NCBI GenBank assembly: GCA_026168455.1
Contig: CM047427.1
Coordinates: forward strand, 46,416,558 to 46,480,557
Length of the DNA: 64,000 nucleotides
Source of the DNA: Theocolax elegans
Taxonomy: Eukaryota > Arthropoda > Insecta > Hymenoptera > Cerocephalidae
Direction of reading: 5' to 3'
Shown: piece after piece, positions 33,201-43,637 of the stretch
How the letters are laid out: each line of letters begins with the position of its first letter
How positions within the stretch are numbered: the stretch's first letter is position 1
Notes under the pieces: generated by a model
Seen by the model: the letters and a program-made list of their open reading frames with translations, nothing else
Databases searched by the model: none
Told to the model about the DNA's origin: nothing
Program-made: the position numbers and the translations under genes

Positions 33201-33899
33201 TCGCCCGATTTTGGGAGAAGTATTAGACAGCACTTTGCTTACAAGCTCTCGCAGCTCTTCCCTTTCTGCCTCGGTTGCGTCCGCTATCCCAGCGGACGAG
33301 AGGGTGGCCATACCCCCTATTCCAGCAACTTCGAGGTGGATCTGCTGCTTGCTGTCTTTGAGGAACAGGCGGTCGCTATCCGGATCCAATATGGCTCTGA
33401 ATGCTCGTACGAAATTTACTCCTACGTAGCATTCGGCGTCAAGATTTGGTATGATCGCTACCCTTATTTCACGTGTCTCCTTCCCGACAGTGAAAGGTAA
33501 GATCACGTGACCGTTTAGCGGTTGGTAACTACCATCCGCCATCTTGACGCGTCCGGCGTTCGCCACAATGAGCTCCTTGCCCAATGCCGCGGCGATTTGC
33601 AGACCGCTGGGTCCCATCACGGTCGTGGAAGCTCCGGGATCGTATAAAGCTCTTATACGGAAGCCCCCAATTTCCACGAGAAGCCACCAACGACTCTCAT
33701 CCTCTGGTTTATAGGATGAGGTTGGTCTGCTTGCTTCTTGGGACAGTTCCTTCTTTTGAGGCCCATTTCCGCTCCTCTCTGGACCATACTCTCGGTTGGA
33801 GCGGGTCTGTCCCGAACTCACCTGGGACAGCGGGGACTCAAGCTCTTGGGTCGCGGTTTTCGTCCCTGTTAACCGCTCCCTTTGGCGTTTCCCGAGCAC
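30276..33899 (-). CDS. pol: Gypsy-2 Pol polyprotein (protease, RT, RNase H, integrase)
   Basis: An open frame of 1,207 codons from the ATG at 33,899. Protease: LYDPGAS near residue 87, with proline where D-T/S-G is usual. Reverse transcriptase about 245-450: motif A aspartate in STLDMNSAY (about 338) and YLDD at 401-404. RNase H about 545-660: HTDASD (D550), TEREC (about 590) and ITDHSS (D616). Integrase: zinc motif H746, H753, C783, C786; catalytic D815, D875 and E910, with 34 residues between the last two (DD35E). Two AT-hook-like motifs, RGRPRK (about 1163) and RGRGRPPGS (about 1194), end the protein. It is probably made by -1 frameshifting from gag rather than from its own ATG. All catalytic residues are present. 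Confidence 0.95.
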   Translation of the reverse strand: MLGKRQRERLTGTKTATQELESPLSQVSSGQTRSNREYGPERSGNGPQKKELSQEASRPTSSYKPEDESRWWLLVEIGGFRIRALYDPGASTTVMGPSGLQIAAALGKELIVANAGRVKMADGSYQPLNGHVILPFTVGKETREIRVAIIPNLDAECYVGVNFVRAFRAILDPDSDRLFLKDSKQQIHLEVAGIGGMATLSSAGIADATEAEREELRELVSKVLSNTSPKIGRTQLIEHSIDVGSARPIKQKYYPVSEKIQEEMHRQVREMLDLEIIEPSDSGWSSPVVMVRKENGSRRFCIDFRKVNALTKPDAYPLPFMQDILRKLKRCRYISTLDMNSAYHQIPLQKESRPYTAFTVPGMGLYQFKRMPYGLAYAGATFQRMIDQVVGPDLEPNAFSYLDDIIIVTETFEGHKKYLEMVLKRLAEANLTVNKDKCVFCQDEVRYLGVLVNRDGIRPDPAKTEPIRVYPAPKNLKQLRRFLGMASWYRRFMPDYATIAEPLTRLTKKNQGYEWLDEQEQAFQQLKALIMTAPVLQRPSADGLFSLHTDASDTGIGAVLVQEIDGEERVIEFASRILTAPEKNYSVTERECLAVVWAINKFRPYIEGYHFKVITDHSSLRWLCNMRNPTSRLARWALELQAHDFVVEHRKGALHHVPDALSRMYEDDEPTVAAMSWAQNTEDPWYLDWIKNVSDRPRDFPDWKIVGGNLYIYRPDKELEEVMDDEQAWKLVVPVENRQSILRECHDDPSAGHLGREKTFARVAQNYYWPRFYAEVADYVRRCQVCQQCKVEQRAPSGLMGHRQSDRPWQVVAGDITGPLPRSSRGYEYILVFQDLFTRWIEAIPIRKANAKTIVRELHERVINRFGTPEVFHSDNGTEFKNKLVDEYLESKGVYHSTTPPYHAQANPVERANRTLKTMVASYIQDKHSDWDDKLPELVFALNTAVQSSTGWSPAMLNYGRQPEAPSTARREQDRLAQQQFEFRRLQDWNDKIKQLPRLHENASRQSAASKARQAEIFNSRRRPAEFEVGDLVWKRNRILSSSAQGISAKLAPKYTGPYLIISRKGMNTYVIQDDQGGQEVSHIEHLKRYVPEDDAEPNDEDQREQPQPPRDQQVKCDPPVASEYSPARENNASESPGEGTRCNPRKTSRTSLDRSRVTRRQRGRPRKATATVKRRSPIERSANADSEPVPPRRGRGRPPGSRPKRT
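33833..33893 (-). promoter_or_regulatory. Predicted -1 frameshift signal, gypsy-2 gag-pol
   Basis: On the minus strand GGGAAAC (33,893-33,887) lies in the gag frame as G-GGA-AAC. After a 10-nt spacer, GCGGTT (33,876-33,871) can pair with AACCGC (33,858-33,853). The loop contains GGGAC, which can pair with a downstream GTCCC (33,837-33,833), giving an H-type pseudoknot. Gag ends at 33,869 and pol is open from before the heptamer. Confidence 0.75.
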
Positions 33900-35716
33900 G
33901 CCGGACAGTACCTGAGGGAATATCCAATTTTCCCACAGCCCTTGCAGGTAAGAGGCTTAGTCGGATCGAAAGTCGAGCCCATTCGGTTTTTCGGCTGTTC
34001 CTTTCCTTTTTCCCTCGTTGGACTAGCGCTCTTCTTCTCCTGCCGGTGTCCGAAGCTCTTGCTCGGGCCATTAGGTTTGCCAGACCTCCTACTCTTCGGA
34101 GATCGGTTGGCCGGCGAGCCTTTCTTAGGAGAGCCAGACCTTGGGCTTCTCCTACGTGACTGTCGGGTCGTCGACGCCAATTGGGAGACGATGGGCCGCA
34201 GCGCATCCTCCAGCATCTTTGCGATGCGGTCGACGACGTCTGGCTCGCTTGGTTTGGCCGGGCTTACCTCAGCGGCCGCTACCTTAGCCTTCGGCGAACC
34301 TTTTTTCCGCTTCGGCTTATACGCCATTTCGGGAAGCAGAGACCCTTCCTCCGTAGGTGGTGGACGATATACTTTTTCACCTTCTATCGTCTGCTCCGCT
34401 TCCGTGGCGAGGTCCAGCATTTGCTCAATTGAGCTCACTTCCGCTCTCTTGAACAGCCGTTGAAGCTGTGGCAGCATGTTCCGATACAAATGATCGAGCT
34501 GCTGCGCTTCAGTCGGCGTAGGGACTATCTTTCGCATTATTGCGATAGAGCACGTCATATAGTCCCTAACCGGTTCATCGGGTCCTTGAGTCCGTGCGTT
34601 GGACTCGGCGATGATCCTCTGCTGGAAACGTTGGCTCATTCCGTACCAACGTTTAGCCGAAGTCACGAAATCTTGCCAGGAGTGCCACTTGTGTTTCTCG
34701 TTCTGGTACCACGTGGCGGCAGTGTCTGTCAGAAGTTCCGAGAGTGACGGCAATAACTCGTCCTCTGACAGGTTGGCCAGGATCCTGCAATCCTCGATCC
34801 TGGTTAGGAAGGCGTCGATGCTCTGGCTCTTGTCGCCAGAGAACTTGACCTGCCACTTCCTCACAATGCCGCCGACGTCTCGAGGTGTCCCATTCAACCT
34901 CGATGACGTCGAGAAGCTTGGTGTTGAGAATGTCCGATCCCTGTTTGGCGAGCTGCGCGCTTGAGGAATCCTCTGGGATTCGCGCGCATTCCCCCCCTTC
35001 CAAGCTCCATCAGGCTTAGACTGAGGGGCGCTTGCGCGTTGTTGCTCGCCATTTACTTGCGCCTCACCTATCTCGCTCACATCAGGACCATAACACGTAT
35101 ATGTGTCCTGGAATTGCACATGGTGAGATTGGTTGGCACCGTCCAATCTCGTGCTGTGAGCGGTTTGAGTGCGCTCGGACATCAGCTTATCTACCTTTAC
35201 AGTGAGGTCATTCACTTTTTTGATAAGCTGCACCAAGGTCTGGGAGAACGATCGAGGGATTTTAAAAATGTTTCCCTCTTCAGAGACCAATGACAGCCAT
35301 TCTTCCTCTCGTTCGGGTTGAGGTTCTGTGTTGGTCGCGGCTGACGTCGTTTCATCTAGCTCGACGTCATCGAAATCCTGCACCGTCCTGTGCAGGTTAT
35401 CTTTAACCGCAGCGTTCTCCCGCAGTACCAGATACACTTCCTGATCTGGGCTAGGTTCATCAGACTCCTCGTCTTGATGTTCACCTAGCATCTGCAGCCA
35501 CCTATTTCTCCGTTGGAGACGGCTGCGAACTGCTGTGGCTTCGTCTTCCTCCTGGTTAAACTCCTGGGCCGAATAATTTCCTAATAGCCACTGGTGGAGT
35601 CGCTCGGCTTTCCTATGAACCGAGCCTGCCGATTTTAGGTTCAAGGCGTCCAGGTGTAGTTCGATTTGCTCCCTGGTGAGCGTGTCGATCCATGCATCGA
35701 TTTGACTATCGACGTC
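33869..35716 (-). CDS. gag: Gypsy-2 Gag polyprotein
   Basis: An open frame of 615 codons. The natural start is unclear: an in-frame ATG at 35,734 is followed after four codons by TAA (35,719-35,717), and no in-frame ATG follows for about 70 codons. Gag forms the particle and binds RNA. The middle part (RFSGDKSQSI-type segment and a W-rich region) is the conserved retrotransposon gag domain. The C-terminal third is Ser/Arg/Lys/Pro-rich (basic). A knuckle CKGCG...YCPAC gives C-x2-C-x9-C-x2-C with tyrosine at the usual histidine position, as in gypsy-1. It overlaps pol by 31 nt in the -1 frame. Confidence 0.9.
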   Translation of the reverse strand, partial: DVDSQIDAWIDTLTREQIELHLDALNLKSAGSVHRKAERLHQWLLGNYSAQEFNQEEDEATAVRSRLQRRNRWLQMLGEHQDEESDEPSPDQEVYLVLRENAAVKDNLHRTVQDFDDVELDETTSAATNTEPQPEREEEWLSLVSEEGNIFKIPRSFSQTLVQLIKKVNDLTVKVDKLMSERTQTAHSTRLDGANQSHHVQFQDTYTCYGPDVSEIGEAQVNGEQQRASAPQSKPDGAWKGGNARESQRIPQARSSPNRDRTFSTPSFSTSSRLNGTPRDVGGIVRKWQVKFSGDKSQSIDAFLTRIEDCRILANLSEDELLPSLSELLTDTAATWYQNEKHKWHSWQDFVTSAKRWYGMSQRFQQRIIAESNARTQGPDEPVRDYMTCSIAIMRKIVPTPTEAQQLDHLYRNMLPQLQRLFKRAEVSSIEQMLDLATEAEQTIEGEKVYRPPPTEEGSLLPEMAYKPKRKKGSPKAKVAAAEVSPAKPSEPDVVDRIAKMLEDALRPIVSQLASTTRQSRRRSPRSGSPKKGSPANRSPKSRRSGKPNGPSKSFGHRQEKKSASPTREKGKEQPKNRMGSTFDPTKPLTCKGCGKIGYSLRYCPACSGNAKGSG

Positions 35717-35734
35717 TTACTGCTGAGCGGCCAT

Positions 35735-36720
35735 CTTCAGTTGTAGCGTCGTTTATACGTTTAACAGTAGGTAGCCTCGCTGGCTTGACGCACTATGTGT
35801 GTGCAAGGTTATATGCTGTCGAATATTTAACTTTGGCGTTACTTGCCAAATGTCCAATCCGCGTAACTGGGATTTGCTTCTACCTAAGCTAACCGCTAAA
35901 GCACAAAACCGGATGCCAAAAGTAAGTCGTGTCTTACTTTGATCAGGAAGCACTACCGAGTTTAAACTATTTTTAACAAATTTGCTAATAAATTTACGAT
36001 AAACTACTGCCTGGCTCTTACCTTGCGCTACTTAACGGTACTATATAAATATTAATAAATAAATCAATAAATAAATAAATTAAATAATTTAAGTTACCGC
36101 GCGCTTGACCTCTTACAAAAATATAACCTACAATACAATTTGTAAAGGTCTGAGCCAGGTTATAAGCTTCCTGTTTTGTGCCAGCAAAAACCAGTTAAAC
36201 CTTGCATACACTTACAAACAATTTATTTAGACCGATTAATTGCCACCAGGTTATGTCGCGCTGTGTCGCGTTCTTTCGTTCCTCTAGGTGGCGCTAGTTA
36301 CTTGGTTTGGTCCAAACTACCCAATTTCCAAGTAACGTTGGTCGGTCTATCGATTCCGTTCGAAAACCCACCAAATTTCCTATTTGTGCGACCTTTTTCT
36401 AGTGGCGCCACCTATGTTCGACCAGGAACCAATTTCCTGTGTCTACTACTCAGTAGTCGAGACGAGAAAAATAAAAAAAAAAATTTTATTTGTTATAAAA
36501 AAATTTTTATTTGTTTATAACAATTCTATTTGTTAATAAACAAATCCCGCCTCGAGGGGGAACGAAAGAGTACCGAAATATGCTTCAGAATTTCGAAACG
36601 CGACTGCTGACCTCGTTATTGTTCGCGAGATATCCAATTGTTAATTAACAATGTTATTAACAATTGAACAACTATATCGTGCTTGTTGATTTTTCCGATG
36701 TCCTGTATCCAAAATCCACA
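35735..36720 (-). other. Gypsy-2 untranslated leader
   Basis: About 1 kb between gag and the primer site, A/T-rich with a TAAATAAA run near 36,050. No gene seen. The leader length is similar to that of gypsy-1 after its insertions are removed. Confidence 0.65.
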
Positions 36721-36734
36721 CGTATTGGGCGCCA
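36721..36734 (-). promoter_or_regulatory. Gypsy-2 primer-binding site
   Basis: On the minus strand TGGCGCCCAATACG begins two bases after the 5' LTR end. It shares TGGCGCCCAA with gypsy-1. Confidence 0.75.
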
Positions 36735-36736
36735 GT

Positions 36737-37858
36737 TGTAACGGGGTGGGTACTGGGGATATGTAAGGCCCACGGTTAGGCCCAATCTGTCCCAACTTAC
36801 CAACCTTAAGTGTGCAGTCCCACGATGCGGCCGGGAATCCCTCTGATTCCCGTGCAATGCCGTTAACAACGTCAAACACGCCGTTTGACTTATATACCGT
36901 GTTTTGGGCCCTATGCCCAAAATTGCCAACTAGGATAAACACCGGAGAGGGCGGTATTCGTAGGATAGGACGTTAACCGGTAAAATACTATCAACAATCA
37001 ATATTATTGTTAATCGGCGAGAAAGATTGTCTCGCCGAGTCAATTTATTAAATTAACAAATAAATATTAATAAATAAACAATAAATGAACTTTAACAATT
37101 TGCGGGGAGTCGTACCGATGACTACCCCCGAGGTCAGCGCGAAAAGAATCGGTTAAAATCTATTTAACAGTCGATTACGAGCAACCGATCCGGATATGAT
37201 CGGCTGCTTAACCTGATGGCATACGTCACACCGTGTGACGTATGAATCACTGACGTAGAGAGCTTTTACGTAGAAGCTTACTACGTCACGCGCGCCTTCT
37301 CTCGTGAAGTGGTTCCCGCGAACCACCGACCTTTCTATCCGTGCGGGTATTGTCACGAGAGGGGGAAAGGAGGAACGCTTCCTCACCTGGACCGTACCAG
37401 GTAAATCGGGACGCGAAATATTCAGTAGACACGCGGGTCTAAATGTGGTGCACCACTTACCGTTTGTCTATATATCGCGCCTCGGCGGGAAACGACTGGG
37501 CAAAGGAGAGACAGCTCGTCCTCGTGCTTATCTCTCTCTCTCACTCCAACGGTCGGGAAGGCGGCCGGCTCTTGGCTTCCTTCCTTCTGCCTTTCTCGGG
37601 GCCGTGCTGCTCCGCGCCGACGTGGAGGTTGGTGGGGAGAAAAACCTCCCACCCACACACGAACTGCACCAGTCTAATCACTTTTTATCCCGTAAAAATC
37701 ACTCGGCAATTGTCAACACACCTTGTTGTTGCCGATCGCGCGCGAACTCTCTAACGATACTCTCTTGCGCACGATTCTCGCGCGCGTTCCCTGCGCGCGC
37801 CGCGCTGTATCTCCTCTTTCGCGTTGCTTACCTGATCGGTAACTCGCTTACCGTTACA
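36737..37858 (-). repeat. Gypsy-2 5' LTR
   Basis: 1,122 bp, identical to the other LTR except for one base noticed near 36,995. The target duplication ATAT follows at 37,859-37,862. Confidence 0.95.
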
Positions 37859-37862
37859 ATAT

Positions 37863-38460
37863 TGTATAAATATTCCGCCGCACGCACACACACCCACATA
37901 CATACATACATATATATACATATATATGGGCTATTTCACGTCAAGTAGTACGATGAAAATTTTAAATCACTCCAAAATTTGAGAACAGGCTGGAAACATC
38001 TTCCAGAACATACAAAAAAAATTTAAGTGTTAAAAATAATTTGCTTAAGAATTATTCAACCATGAAAAGTGGAAATTTTTCAATTTTTTAGAAAAACTTC
38101 AATTTTTAAAGCCATTTATCTCAAAATATGTTGATTTTTTTGAAAAAACATTACAAACAACTTTTGTTTAAATTAATCTTTAGAACTTATCTACCCTGGT
38201 TACATTTCTTAATTTTGAAATCTCGAAGAGATAGAACACCCGGACATATTGAATATCAAAAAAAGGCTACCACACCATAATCGATTTTAATCTAACACCT
38301 CTCAAAAGTTCACATTTTTCGCGAGCTTTCGAATGGCTTGGGTTAGCTTATTGGCCAAGACCGCTGTTGTAAGTTATGACTCATAAACCTCATAAAATCA
38401 CTAATTTTCACGTATTTTAGGACATAACTTACACCAAAGGTGTAATATATATAATATATA
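37863..38460. repeat. Microsatellite and a MITE-like left end
   Basis: A CA/CATA/TA microsatellite (37,885-37,927) is followed by GGGCTATTTCACGTCAAGTA, which resembles the ends of the MITEs at 42.5 and 43.6 kb. I find no matching right end. The rest to 38,460 has no gene. Confidence 0.45.
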
Positions 38461-40344
38461 TATATGTGGTAATGAACAATTAACTTACCAAAAATAGTAA
38501 AGTGCATATACTTAATTGTAGTATTTAGTAAAAACCTATTAAAATTTTAGATTACTTTAATCGGATCTAAATAGAACTTTACCTCCTAAAATTAATTTAT
38601 TTAAGTCATCGCCAAGAGTTCTATATGTCATTAATATTTTGTACTTTTAGAGTAATAAAACTTTCTTCTTAATTAAATTAATTTTTATATTAGTTGTAAA
38701 GAATTATTTATAACATTTTAGCGGTATATTAATAAAAACCTGTTTCTTCCATTTCTCCCGTAATTCGTAATTTGCACCCTCTTTCAAAATTTGCGTTTTA
38801 ATCCATAATTATATCCAATTTATTTTTCCCTTTAGTTACAGAGCCCATATATTTATTTTAATTATTATAAACAAAGGCATACCTTAAATAACCTTTTGTT
38901 TCTAATAAATACATACTTGTTTATTTAAAATATTGTATTTTAAATAAATATATGTATCTATGTATGTACTATGGACTCTGGAATCATATATATATATATA
39001 TACATATATATATGTATGCCCATATAAGGGGAGTGAAAAATTTTTATACACAGCGGCATATATTAGAACCCTGAAATCTTATACCGAACGGCGGCAAACT
39101 ATTTATATCGCCTTAAAAATTAAACAGTTTCACACAACACCTTGGAGGTATTGCTATAGTGCTTTGGTTTTATACCAAAAATTTAATTTTTTTTTTAATA
39201 CGATTATAATTTATAAATAAAAGTTTTTACCAAACTTTAGTGTAATGAAATCAGAATAAAAATAATAAAAATAATAGAGACATATTAAATGTCAACTGTA
39301 AATTTTAGACTATATGAATTCTTATAAAGCTTAAATTTTATTTTAATAATTATAAATGTTAATAAAAAATTAACTTACCAAAAATAGTAAAGTGCATGTA
39401 CTTAATTGTAGTATTTAGTAAAAACTTATTAAAATTTTGGAGTATTTTAAGCGGATCTAAATAAAACTTTACCTCCTAAAATAAATTTATTCAATGACGA
39501 AGGATCATCGCTAAAAGTTTTATGTCATTAATATTTTGTACTTTAAGAGTAATAAAACTTTCTTCTTAAAAATAATAAATTTTTGTATTAATTTTGTCAC
39601 TGTTAAATTTTGAATTTTCTTTTTCCATTACTATTTATAATAGAATTATCTTAAAAATGCAATAATTAATGTATTTAATTTTTAACCCATTGTATATATT
39701 CGTATTCGTAATTTGCACCCTCTTTCAAAATTTGCGTTTTAATCCATAATTATATCCAATTTATTTTTACTATGCAGAGCCCAAATATTTATTTTGATTA
39801 TTATAAACAAATTCATTTCTTAATTATCCTTCTGTTTCTAATAAATACATACTTGTTTATTTAAAATATTGTGTTATATAAATATACGTAATCTACTTAC
39901 TTATATATCCATACAATTTTTAAATTTTGATTTGAATAATATTTAAATTAAATACTACTAAAATAATAATTTTCGAAAAACTTTTGAAATGTAATTCGTA
40001 TTTTATATTGCCTCTGTTAAAATTTGAATTTTCTTTTGCCATTACTGTTTATAATAGAATTATCTTAAAAATGCAATAATTAATGTATTTAATTTTTAAT
40101 TAATTGTATATTTCACATATAGATATTTGGAAAAGTGTATGTTATACTTGATTAATATTTATTTTATCTTCGTAAAATTGTGCATATTTTTGAAAACATT
40201 ACATTAAATTTTAGGTCCGTTTTTATTTTATGAGTTTTATCAGGATAAGTAAACTAATACACATTCTTTCAAGTTATATTCACAACTTTTTTGTGCGCAC
40301 GGAAAAAATACATATATTATCTATTCGTGAAAAAACAAATAACA
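38461..40344. repeat. AT-rich duplicated blocks (right of gypsy-2)
   Basis: Two more copies of the 27.6-28.8 kb block lie here, at about 38,468-38,940 and 39,110-40,330, broken by a short segment with a CATATATATATATG run near 38,985-39,020. No gene seen. Confidence 0.65.
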
Positions 40345-40812
40345 CGTGCACACACACTTATATATATGACATATATATGACATATATATAAAACATATAT
40401 ATATATATGTTGAATTCTGAATTCTTAGATACGGCGGAGGCGGCGGCGGCAGCGAAATATTTATATATTATAGAGAGATATAACATATATATATGACATA
40501 TATATATAACATATATATATATATAACATATATATATAACATATATATATGACATATATATAACATATATATATGACATATATATATAACATATATATAT
40601 ATAACATATATATAACATATATATATGACATATATATAACATATATATATGACATATATATATAACATATATATATATAACATATATATATAACATATAT
40701 ATATGACATATATATATAAAGCATATATATATATATGTTGAATCCTGAATTCTTAGACACGGCGGCGGCGGCGGCGGCGAAATATTTATATATTATAGAG
40801 AGATATATATAT
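40345..40812. repeat. TATATG/ACATAT satellite with two GCG-bearing units
   Basis: Tandem ACATATATATATG-type repeats surround two copies of a unit with GTTGAAT-CTGAATTCTTAGA followed by a GCG trinucleotide run and AAATATTTATATATTATAG (about 40,408-40,490 and 40,737-40,806). Long open frames of Tyr/Ile on the minus strand come from the repeat and are not genes. Confidence 0.85.
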
Positions 40813-41267
40813 GGGAAGGAACGAAAGTCTGCCTCAAACGTAGGTAGCGGCGTTAAGTGGCTTGGTGATGGTGAAAAATAATAATATAATTTTCGTTGGG
40901 ACGCGACAGGAGATTTTCGTAACTTTCTTTTAATCGCGTCGAGTGTGCTATTGGCAGACTTGCGTTATCATTTCCATTCTGAAGCAGTACTGCCTTGAGA
41001 CTCCGTTTTGAAGAGTCTATAAACAATCTCCATTTGCATCAATCCGCAGGCAATCTAGAATTTTGATTATTTATCCATCGATCGCGAGAGAGAATGCACA
41101 TAAGTATACTATATATCTATATATGGGTTAATAGTAGTAACAATCAATGATATACACGCGAACAAAGGCGTGTATAGTATAGAACGGTGAATTTTAGGTG
41201 GGGTGAGGCACTTATTAAATTTTCGATATCTCTAGTCCTCGTCGAGTAAATACTATTAGTAAATACT

Positions 41268-41890
41268 ATTTGACCTCCGGGAAACGAATCTTATCCTAAC
41301 TTTGGTATGTCCTTTCTAATATAAAAATATAAAGAAAGCCAAGTTATTCCTTGCCAACAGCCACTTTTCCGAAAGTTATTCGACATATAATAATAATAGC
41401 AGTAAAAATTATTTCCAATTTAATAGCTTAAAAATCGGAAACAAATAGAGATAGACTCTCAAACCACAAACCAGAAGAAAGTTGAGTTCAAGTACATATG
41501 GTTTGAAAAAAAGAAGTTTAAATTGCTTAATTTGGAGAGAAGTTATAAAGAAAATAAGAAATTGAAGAAAGTTTAACCAAAATTTAATTTGAAAAATTTC
41601 TTATTTTCTTCATAACTTCTCTTCAAATTAAGCAATTTAAACTTCTTTTTTTCAAACCATATGTACTTGAACTCAACTTTCTTCTGGTTTGTGGTTTGAG
41701 AGTCTATCTCTATTTGTTTCCGATTTTTAAGCTATTAAATTGGAAATAATGTTTACTGCTATTATTAATATATGTCGAATAACTTTCGGAAAAGTGGCTA
41801 TTGGCAAGGAATAACTTGGCTTTCTTTATATTTTTATATTAGAAAGGACATACCAAAGTTAGGATAAGATCCGTTCCCGGAGGTCAAGTA
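41268..41890. repeat. 0.6-kb near-perfect palindrome
   Basis: Arms of about 296 bp (41,268-41,563 and 41,595-41,890) are reverse complements with a few mismatches and a loop of about 31 bp. No open frame and no clear flanking target duplication. A transcript would fold into a long hairpin. Confidence 0.88.
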
Positions 41891-42512
41891 CTCCCGTTGT
41901 TAGTAAGTGTCTTTACATTTCGAAATAATAATTTAATAAACAAATTCGATTGGAAAAATAATACACTGAAAGCTTTATTAGTTGAATTTGTTGGCGGTTA
42001 TCCATGGGAGCTTTGAAGATTTCTGGTGTGTGGGTGATGTAGGTCCCTTGTTGACGGTAACGGTAAGTTATCGACTGATATATGTGTGATGGCGATTGGT
42101 CGTTGACGATCTCGTCTCGGTCATCGTTACCATCGGTGAACGTCTGATAGGTGGATGTCGTGTTTACCATGGAGTATATGTTACTAATATCGAAAATCGT
42201 CCATTTCCCCGAAAATAATACGTTTTTGATTATAAAGCATGCACAATTTATGGATGTCAAATACAACTTCGCGCAGTTTTCGACCTATAGTGAATATTAT
42301 TAGTATTAATAATAAATAAACATTTAATATTGATTTCAATGGTGTAGTCTATGGTGGGTATCAAGAGGAGATTGAGTAGACCGATCTATAATCGGCGCGT
42401 TGATATAACCTCGTTCCCACTCCTCCAGCATTCAAGATATGCATTTAGTCGGACTTTATAATCGCATTTTAGGATCTACCCATCACCAGCTATCTATGTA
42501 CGCAAATATATA
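41891..42512. other. No supported gene
   Basis: A minus-strand frame of 117 codons (42,266-41,913) has no features I recognise and no neighbours that support it. I do not call it a gene. Confidence 0.4.
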
Positions 42513-42696
42513 TGGGATATTCCACACGAAGTGGTCCGATCAAAATTTTAGAATGCTCCAAATTAGAATAACTTATGAACAAATAAATTCTAGTATCTAA
42601 AAATTTGTTTCTGTATTCTGAGAAATATTTGCAATGTATACCCAAAATTTGGTGCATATTAAAATTTTGATCGGACCAGTTCACGTGGGATACCCC
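42513..42696. mobile_element. MITE with GGGATATTCCAC ends
   Basis: About 184 bp with inverted ends: GGGATATTCCACACGAAG at the left and, in reverse complement, GGGGTATCCCACGTGAAC at the right, followed inward by a shared TGGTCCGATCAAAATTTTA. Flanked by TATATA on both sides, consistent with a TA target. Related to the element at 43,638-44,169. Confidence 0.75.
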
Positions 42697-43637
42697 ATAT
42701 ATATATGTTAAGACATAATATATGTAAAGATCAGGGCAGGACCTGGAAGGGGCTCTAAATTAAATTAAACGGACCACATCATCGCGACTCTTCCAGAAGT
42801 TCTTATGCACTGACAACAACTTTCGAGCACCAGCAGCAAAGGCAGAAGTAGCAGCCTTAGCCTTCGTTCCACCCATCTGCTTAGACCCAACCTCTTAAAG
42901 CCCGACTACAACCTCCACAACCATCTTCCCTTTATATTTCACGTTTTCTTTCCCAAACAATAATTTCCCGACCCGTTTCTAACGTATCCCATAGAGCCCC
43001 CTTATCGATATCCCCTTCGTCGCCTACCACGACATCCAATCCAGTTTCCCTATTGTCCCTAAATTTCCCTAACCTCAACTTTCCATTTCCACAACACTAA
43101 CTTCCCCAATGTCCCTCTTTTACGCCCCCTACAACACCGCCCTCTCCTTTAGGAGTCCCTAGCGCCTTCCCGCTGTCTGCTGCGGCGGATATAACTAGGA
43201 AAATTTCCGAAATTATTCTGGAAACAGCTCGCATATTCCAGCCCGACCCGAGCGAATATTGCCCAAATGTCTTACTATGGGAGATAACTATGCACGCGTA
43301 TTTTACCACGAAACAATTTATCAACAAACAATTACTATGATACCTACCTTACCGAACTACGGTAATACATCATCTGCGGACGACGACGCGCCGGATAACA
43401 TACCTAACTGCAAAGCACATTGAACTACGTTTAACAATATTTAATAAGCAAGACAGAATAAATAAATAATTTTCTTTTCCCATAAAATAATTTAACTGTA
43501 TAAATAATGCAACGTGCTTGCGGTATAATACGAATATATATTTGTGTATTTACCGGAACGACAAATATTGTTAATATATCTATAAATTAGTATAAATAAA
43601 TATTATAACTACTTTATGTCGACATAAATAAACATAC
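42697..43637. other. Unexplained interval, no firm gene
   Basis: Pyrimidine- and C-rich sequence at 42,840-43,160 is unlike its A/T-rich surroundings. A plus-strand frame at about 43,102-43,340 reads through SAFPLSAAADITRK and ends near FINKQLL. I do not recognise it; it may be a gene fragment or chance. Confidence 0.3.

Larger units (their letters stand above)
28890..37858 (-). mobile_element. Gypsy-2: young, nearly intact Ty3/gypsy LTR retrotransposon
   Basis: Both LTRs are 1,122 bp (28,890-30,011 and 36,737-37,858), begin TGTAACG on the plus strand, and differ at one base that I noticed (near 29,148 / 36,995). A 4-bp target duplication ATAT flanks the 8,969-bp element. On the minus strand the order is LTR, primer site, leader, gag, pol, polypurine tract, LTR, with no envelope gene. 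Gag and pol are open over about 1,800 codons apart from a stop near the gag start. The near-identity of LTRs indicates a recent insertion. Confidence 0.95.

Noticed and set aside
40358..40760. Long Tyr/Ile-rich open frames on the minus strand
   Set aside because: They are translations of the TATATG microsatellite and have no protein character.
43097..43340. Host gene from the protein-like plus-strand frame
   Set aside because: The frame is short, has no start or splice signals that decide it, and I recognise no family.
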